From Glaciihabitans arcticus (GTDB lineage: Bacteria > Actinomycetota > Actinomycetes > Actinomycetales > Microbacteriaceae), in assembly GCF_004310685.1 (NCBI RefSeq), contig NZ_SISG01000001.1, positions 248,001-312,000 of the forward strand: a stretch of 64,000 bases of DNA. The letters are read 5' to 3'. The position numbers and the translations under genes were made by a program. Position 1 is the first letter of the stretch. Every line of letters begins with the position of its first letter. Shown one piece after another: positions 60,056-64,000 of the stretch. The notes under the pieces are model-generated. The model saw only the letters and a list, made by a program, of their open reading frames with translations, was not told the DNA's origin and searched no databases.

Positions 60056-60412
60056 CTAGCGGGTTCCGGGCCCGACGGCGTCCCGTGCTTCGAGGAGTAG
60101 CGGGCGCAGTCTGTGCAACTGGGCCACCGTGGTCAGCGTCATCCGGTGCATGGTGACTTTCTTCGAGGTGGCGAACGACGTGCGCAGCTGCGGGTGCTTC
60201 GCTTCGCGCAGCAGTTCGATGCCGACCTCGAGGTAGTGCGACTTCATGTAGCCCGAGGTGAACACACGCTTCACGGCGAAGGAGATCTCCGAGGAGTTCA
60301 CCCTCTCCTCCACCTCGCCCAGTGAGGTGACGAGCTCACGGTAGGCGGTGAACAGTGCGAGGTCCTTGTCGTCCAGTCCCTCGGTGAGCGCCGCCCAGGT
60401 CGATCTCACCAT
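60056..60412 (-). CDS. DUF5655-like protein
   Basis: A 118-residue soluble protein: LFTAYRELVTSLGEVEERVN, SSEISFAVKRVFTSGYMKSH, MTLTTVAQLHRLRPLLLEA. The layout fits DUF5655, a small domain of unknown role seen alone or at the end of larger proteins. It is the third gene of a minus-strand operon and overlaps the membrane-protein gene by seven bases. Confidence 0.65.
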   Translation of the reverse strand: MVRSTWAALTEGLDDKDLALFTAYRELVTSLGEVEERVNSSEISFAVKRVFTSGYMKSHYLEVGIELLREAKHPQLRTSFATSKKVTMHRMTLTTVAQLHRLRPLLLEARDAVGPGTR

Positions 60413-60942
60413 GACAGTGCGGCCGCCGTTGCGCAGGTGCCGGCCCAGGCGAGGCTGGCGAGGGTGCCGATGATGAACCGCTCGCGCGCCTGCGAACTCT
60501 CCAGCTCGGAGAAGCGCCCAAGGCCCTTGATGGCCACAATGATGGCGACCGCCGCGGGCTGGCCCACGAGCACCGTGCCGATGAGGGCGAACCGCTCAAG
60601 GTAGCCGATGGTCGCTCCGCCGCGCAGCACCTCGTGGGAGCGCTGCGGCGCTTTCGAGGTCGAGTCCTTGACGAGGATGCCGCCGTAGGAGCCGAGCTCG
60701 ACGGTCTCCGAGGTCGCGAGCTTGAGGATCAGCGCGACGATCGGACTGCCGGCGATGACCCCGAGCAGGGTGATCGCCGCGACGAGGTACCCGTTGCCCT
60801 CGAGCCAGCCCGCCGTGGCGATCGCGGCGAAGACGGGGAGCAGCGAGGGCGCAGCGAGCCACGGGCGCTTCGTGAGGATTGCAGCGAGCGACAGCCCGAT
60901 GGCGATGACGACTGCCACGATCAGCACGATGTACCAGGTCAT
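60406..60942 (-). CDS. Membrane protein of the SatD-like operon
   Basis: A 178-residue protein with four or five helices: WYIVLIVAVVIAIGLSLAAI, APSLLPVFAAIATAGWL, YLVAAITLLGVIAGSPIVAL, FALIGTVLVGQPAAVAIIVA and FIIGTLASLAWAGTCATAA. A cytoplasmic loop holds ETVELGSYGGILVKDSTSK. The ATG at 60942 overlaps the SatD-like stop (ATGA); the long frame upstream belongs to that gene's antisense phase. No family recognised. Confidence 0.75.
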   Translation of the reverse strand: MTWYIVLIVAVVIAIGLSLAAILTKRPWLAAPSLLPVFAAIATAGWLEGNGYLVAAITLLGVIAGSPIVALILKLATSETVELGSYGGILVKDSTSKAPQRSHEVLRGGATIGYLERFALIGTVLVGQPAAVAIIVAIKGLGRFSELESSQARERFIIGTLASLAWAGTCATAAALSW

Positions 60943-61541
60943 TCCGCTCTCCCGTCGAGCTCTGCCAGAAGTGTAACGAGGGCTCCTGTCACGGCGGCCT
61001 CGGTTTTCAGGTCGGCTGCCCGGGCGCGCAGGCTCGCGGCCTGCGGCGTGATCCCGAGTTCGCTCGCCGCCGCGGCCTGGGTGCTTCCGGCGACCAGCAG
61101 GTCGTGCAGCTGCCATCCCTCGAGCGAGCGCCGCGACCGCGTGGCAAGCAGAAGGTCGATGAGAGCTTCGAGGTGAGTGGCTGCATCCCGAGCACCTGCC
61201 GCCTCGAGGGCGAACCGCGACTGCCGCTTCTTGGCGCGTTCGACCGCGGTGCGCGCCGCGAGAAAGGCTTCGCCGGTGGCTTCCCGGATGTCCCGGGGCA
61301 GCGGTTCCCGCACACTCCCGACGCCGCAGCCGACGCTCCACCGTTCGGCGCGCGTGAGGCGGAGGATCGTGTCGAGCGTGGCGGCCGGCTCCCGGATCAG
61401 CAGCTGAAACTCGTCGCCCGCCGTGCGTTCCGGCGGCAGCACGAGTGCCCCGCCGAGTGCCGCGCGCAACTCGGCGATCACGGTGGTGACGGCGTCGGCC
61501 GTGCGACGGCTGTCGACCTGGTCAATGGTCAGAACGAACAT
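60939..61541 (-). CDS. SatD-family protein with C-terminal HTH
   Basis: A 200-residue protein. Residues 1-115 match SatD: MFVLTIDQVDSRR, TAGDEFQLLI, WSVGCGVGSVREPLP and EAFLAARTAVERAKKRQSRF. The GDEFQ segment recalls GGDEF-type palm domains, although nucleotide chemistry is not shown for SatD. The C-terminal part (LEGWQLHDLLVAGSTQAAAA then SELGITPQAASLRARAAD) is a helix-turn-helix. A triple operator lies directly upstream, so it is probably the autoregulator of its operon. GGGAG precedes the ATG. Confidence 0.75.
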   Translation of the reverse strand: MFVLTIDQVDSRRTADAVTTVIAELRAALGGALVLPPERTAGDEFQLLIREPAATLDTILRLTRAERWSVGCGVGSVREPLPRDIREATGEAFLAARTAVERAKKRQSRFALEAAGARDAATHLEALIDLLLATRSRRSLEGWQLHDLLVAGSTQAAAASELGITPQAASLRARAADLKTEAAVTGALVTLLAELDGRAE

Positions 61542-61550
61542 GACACTCCC

Positions 61551-61570
61551 ATCAATGCTGCAGACTTGAT
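61551..61570. promoter_or_regulatory. Operator repeat 1 of 3
   Basis: ATCAAT-GCTGCAGA-CTTGAT: one mismatch from the ATCAAG-N8-CTTGAT pattern. It is the copy nearest the SatD-like gene, between its -10 and start codon. Confidence 0.7.
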
Positions 61571-61579
61571 CTAGCGCTG

Positions 61580-61599
61580 ATCAAGCATACAGACTTGAT
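61580..61599. promoter_or_regulatory. Operator repeat 2 of 3, over the -10 of the SatD-like operon
   Basis: ATCAAG-CATACAGA-CTTGAT, centred 29 bp from repeat 1. The minus-strand -10 TATGCT (61589-61584) lies inside it, 18 bp after TTGATC (61613-61608), so binding would block RNA polymerase. Confidence 0.75.
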
Positions 61600-61608
61600 G
61601 CACGCCAG

Positions 61609-61628
61609 ATCAAGGATGCAGGCTTGAT
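61609..61628. promoter_or_regulatory. Operator repeat 3 of 3, between -35 and tyrS promoter
   Basis: ATCAAG-GATGCAGG-CTTGAT, centred exactly 29 bp from repeat 2. Its left arm overlaps the minus-strand -35, and its right arm ends 13 bp before the tyrS -10 TAGTCT (61642-61647), so tyrS could also be affected. Confidence 0.75.
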
Positions 61629-61653
61629 CCACTCCCGCTGGTAGTCTGGGCCG

Positions 61654-62955
61654 GTGCCCGCATCACCCGCCCTCACTGCCCAGAGCAACGACGATTCCTT
61701 CGAAGACATCTGGGAGGAGATCTCCTGGCGAGGACTCGTGCACGTCTCGACGAACGAGAGCGACCTCAAGGCTCTGCTGGCCGGTCCGCCCATCACCTAC
61801 TACTGCGGATTTGATCCGACCGCGCCCAGCCTTCACCTCGGCAACCTCGTGCAGCTGCTGCTCATGCGTCGGTTCCAGCTCGCCGGCCACCGGCCGCTCG
61901 GCCTGGTCGGTGGATCGACCGGATTAATCGGGGATCCCAAACCGACCGCCGAGCGCACCCTCAATTCCGCCGAAACCGTGGCCGAGTGGGTCGGCTACCT
62001 ACAGGGGCAGGTCTCGAACTACCTGAGCTTCGAAGGCGACAACGCCGCGAAGCTCGTGAACAACCTCGACTGGACGGCGCCGATGAGCGCCATCGACTTC
62101 CTGCGCGATATTGGAAAGCACTACCGCGTCGGCACGATGCTCAAGAAGGACGCGGTGAGCACGCGTCTCAATTCCGACGAAGGCATCAGTTACACCGAGT
62201 TCAGCTACCAGATCCTGCAGGGGCTCGACTTCCGGCAGCTCCACCTCGAGCACGGCTGCATGCTGCAGACGGGTGGCAGCGACCAGTGGGGCAATCTCAC
62301 GAGCGGCGTCGACCTGGTCAAGCGCGCGGAGGGTGCGACGGTGCACGCCATCGGCACCCCACTCGTCACCAACTCCGACGGTCGCAAGTTCGGCAAGAGC
62401 GAGGGCAACGCCATCTGGCTGGATCCCGCACTCACCAGTCCGTACGCGATGTACCAGTTCTGGCTCAACACCGATGACGCCGACGTCGTCGACAGGCTCA
62501 AGGTATTCACGTTCCTGACCCGCGCGGAGATCGAGGAGCTCGGGGCGAGGCATGCCGAGGCTCCCTTCAAGCGCGAGGGGCAGAAGGCCGTCGCCTACCT
62601 GGTGACCTCGCTCGTGCACGGTGCCGCGGCGACGGATGCTGCGATAGCCGCAACCGAAGCGCTGTTCGGGCAGGGTGATCTCGCTGAGCTCGATGCCGAC
62701 ACTCTCGCCTCCGCACTCGAATCGCTGCCGAACACCCGGGCGAGCATCGACACCCCCGTCGCGCAGCTGCTCGTGGACACCGGTCTCAGCCCGAGCCTCA
62801 GTGCAGCCCGCCGTTCCATCGGCGAGGGCGGTGTGTACCTGAACAACGCGAAGGTCGAGTCCGACGACGCGACGCTCGAGGGCGCACTGCTGCACGAACG
62901 GCTTGCCGTGCTTCGTCGCGGCAAGAAGACTCTCGCGGGAATCTTCCTCACCTAG
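61654..62955 (+). CDS. tyrS: Tyrosine--tRNA ligase
   Basis: Class I synthetase of 433 residues. The HIGH-type motif is PSLHLGNLVQ, tyrosine-binding is YYCGFDPTA and GGSDQWGNLTSGVDL, the KMSKS-type motif is SDGRKFGKSEGNA, and an S4 RNA-binding domain ends the protein (LSAARRSIGEGGVYLNNAKV). The GTG at 61654 is six bases after TAGTCT. In fast-growing mycobacteria a rRNA operon lies downstream of tyrS; a rrn-type promoter lies at 63836 here. Confidence 0.97.
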   Translation: MPASPALTAQSNDDSFEDIWEEISWRGLVHVSTNESDLKALLAGPPITYYCGFDPTAPSLHLGNLVQLLLMRRFQLAGHRPLGLVGGSTGLIGDPKPTAERTLNSAETVAEWVGYLQGQVSNYLSFEGDNAAKLVNNLDWTAPMSAIDFLRDIGKHYRVGTMLKKDAVSTRLNSDEGISYTEFSYQILQGLDFRQLHLEHGCMLQTGGSDQWGNLTSGVDLVKRAEGATVHAIGTPLVTNSDGRKFGKSEGNAIWLDPALTSPYAMYQFWLNTDDADVVDRLKVFTFLTRAEIEELGARHAEAPFKREGQKAVAYLVTSLVHGAAATDAAIAATEALFGQGDLAELDADTLASALESLPNTRASIDTPVAQLLVDTGLSPSLSAARRSIGEGGVYLNNAKVESDDATLEGALLHERLAVLRRGKKTLAGIFLT

Positions 62956-63026
62956 ACAGCTCGTTACATGCCGGTGACCTGAACGCGCTACGCTCACCCC
63001 ACACGAGCAGATCTCAGGTGGGGACC

Positions 63027-63782
63027 ATGAACGAATCCGCGCAGGACACGAACGGCACCGCGCCCACGGGCACCGAGGTGGAGCCCCGCCCCGTTGTGCA
63101 GCAACTCAGCGCGTTCGATTTCCTGCTGCGAGAGGATGACGCGGCTTCCGATTCCGGAGAGCGCGCGGTCTACGCCGCCCGCCCTTCCGCGTTCGATTTC
63201 TCGGACCGTCCGGAACAGGTGAAGCCCCGAGCCACCCCGCTCGAGTGGATCGCCCTCGCGCTCGCCGTCCTTGTGCCGCCCCTCGGCCTGGTGCTCAGCA
63301 TCATCGCCGGGTTCGTGAGCCGGGCGAAACGTGGCTGGACCACCTGGGTGGTGCGCACCGCAACGGTGCTCGGCGTCATCCTGACTATTGCGGTCATCGT
63401 CGGGGGAGTGGTGCTCGACGCCATCGGGCGATCGGAAGCTGCCGAGGCGAAGATCGTTGCCGACAGTGCCCCCTTCTGTGCGTCGCTCGATACCACACCC
63501 GGAATTCTCGAGGCGCCGGCATTCGGCTGGCCCACGGAGCCGACAACCATCGACGAGACGGTCGTCGCCATGAAGGCGTATCAGCTGCGTTGGAAGGAGC
63601 TCGCGGACATCGCGCCCGCCGGCATCAGTTCGGGAACCCGTTCGATCGCTTTCGCGGCACAGTCCCTTGTGACAGCGGTCGAATCAACCAAGGTCATCGA
63701 CCGCACCGGCAATCTCTCGCACATGAAGGCGATCACCGCGGCGGCCGGCATTCCCGCCTGGGTGGCCCGTTACTGCGGCTGA
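63027..63782 (+). CDS. Hypothetical two-helix membrane protein
   Basis: A 251-residue protein with a disordered acidic N-terminus (residues 1-70), two membrane helices (EWIALALAVLVPPLGLVLSI and TVLGVILTIAVIVGGVVLDA) and an external C-terminal domain of about 110 residues with two Cys residues (SAPFCASLD, VARYCG). The helix pair resembles DUF4190-like proteins. ATG 63027 with AGGTGGGG just upstream is preferred over the GTG at 63018. Function unknown. Confidence 0.75.
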   Translation: MNESAQDTNGTAPTGTEVEPRPVVQQLSAFDFLLREDDAASDSGERAVYAARPSAFDFSDRPEQVKPRATPLEWIALALAVLVPPLGLVLSIIAGFVSRAKRGWTTWVVRTATVLGVILTIAVIVGGVVLDAIGRSEAAEAKIVADSAPFCASLDTTPGILEAPAFGWPTEPTTIDETVVAMKAYQLRWKELADIAPAGISSGTRSIAFAAQSLVTAVESTKVIDRTGNLSHMKAITAAAGIPAWVARYCG

Positions 63783-63797
63783 TCCGCGGAAGTACGC

Positions 63798-63820
63798 GGG
63801 TGTCGATATGCGACACGCCC
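63798..63820 (+). terminator. Possible hairpin after the membrane-protein gene
   Basis: GGGTGTCG and CGACAC form a stem of at least six base pairs around ATATG. There is no T-run, so termination is uncertain. Confidence 0.35.
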
Positions 63821-63835
63821 GGGCTGCGGCGAAAT

Positions 63836-63864
63836 TTGCCCGACCCCCGGAACCTGCGTAATGT
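63836..63864 (+). promoter_or_regulatory. Strong promoter, probable ribosomal RNA operon promoter
   Basis: TTGCCC (63836-63841), 17-bp spacer, TAATGT (63859-63864), then about 130 nt of non-coding, relatively AT-rich sequence with rrn-leader-like blocks (CTAGCAATAAAAGCAGTCAC, and CTCTCGTAAGAG forming a short hairpin). No reading frame follows. The expected 16S gene would begin just past the right edge; this is inferred from promoter type and from the tyrS neighbourhood. Confidence 0.6.
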
Positions 63865-64000
63865 AATCACCTGTTGGCCCAAAGGTGCGGAAAGCGGAAG
63901 AGCTTACCGGCCTCAAGAGCAACTAAGTCCTAGCAATAAAAGCAGTCACACTCTCGTAAGAGGCTGTCTTACAACTTAGGATAAAACCCGCTCGTTCAGC

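Noticed and set aside
61551-61628. Triple inverted repeats as transposon ends or a replication-origin iteron array
   Set aside because: They overlap a plausible promoter, each is itself a two-fold palindrome, and neither transposase nor replication genes are adjacent.

Overview
The window is a 64 kb piece of a high-GC actinobacterial chromosome, most probably from the family Microbacteriaceae. The evidence is the base composition, the dense coenzyme F420 gene set, a 13E12/DUF222 HNH protein, a DUF7882 protein, the hisB-hisH-priA and infC-rpmI-rplT neighbourhoods, many GTG starts, TGATG/ATGA operon overlaps, and a rrn-type promoter just downstream of the tyrS region. It is almost entirely coding. 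I see no insertion sequence, prophage, CRISPR array or tRNA gene.

Layout. 1-4.2 kb: divergent TetR/hydrolase pair with operators, F420-dependent glucose-6-phosphate dehydrogenase (fgd), a small unknown, a methyltransferase, a PLDc_N membrane protein. 4.2-15 kb: an F420 region with an LLM oxidoreductase, cofE, a MoxR-DUF58-transglutaminase cassette, a three-gene ABC importer of the type named putative F420-0 transporter, cofC and cofD. 15-24 kb: a reductive pyrimidine (or hydantoin-type) catabolic operon with an amidohydrolase, dihydropyrimidinase, an F420-type LLM enzyme, a complete NMT1/THI5-type ABC importer and a beta-alanine-type aminotransferase. 24-31 kb: a lysine/alanine-rich nucleoid-type protein, DUF7882, a self-regulated small HTH protein with a membrane partner, DUF177-rpmF-rnc-mutM, and a DUF222/HNH gene. 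31-38 kb: lexA divergent from a LysM membrane protein that looks like an SOS cell-division inhibitor, then hisC-hisB-hisH-priA, an SseB protein, a secreted esterase and DUF1844. 38-48 kb: infC-rpmI-rplT, an rRNA methyltransferase, a glutamate-type ABC importer and pheST. 48-60 kb: two LysM-like lipoproteins, DUF937, then the arginine operon argCJBDF-X-GH followed by a small membrane protein, an alkyladenine glycosylase and a VOC protein. 60-64 kb: a SatD-like/membrane protein/DUF5655 operon under a triple operator, tyrS, a membrane protein, and an rRNA-operon promoter at the right edge.

Main points for a second look: (i) an arginine-rich 27-codon leader peptide upstream of argC, combined with a membrane protein in the slot where actinobacterial arg operons usually carry argR; (ii) three identical-architecture inverted repeats ATCAAG-N8-CTTGAT exactly 29 bp apart controlling a SatD-like operon; (iii) an F420-type LLM enzyme where the first enzyme of reductive pyrimidine breakdown would be expected; (iv) an F420-0-type importer beside F420 synthesis genes; (v) an AUC start codon for infC; (vi) SOS boxes and a perfect 16-bp hairpin in front of the LysM gene; (vii) about 18 starts preceded by a -10-like hexamer at almost constant 6-nt spacing, which suggests widespread leaderless transcription.

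All family names come from reading the translations and from memory of the families; no database search was run.
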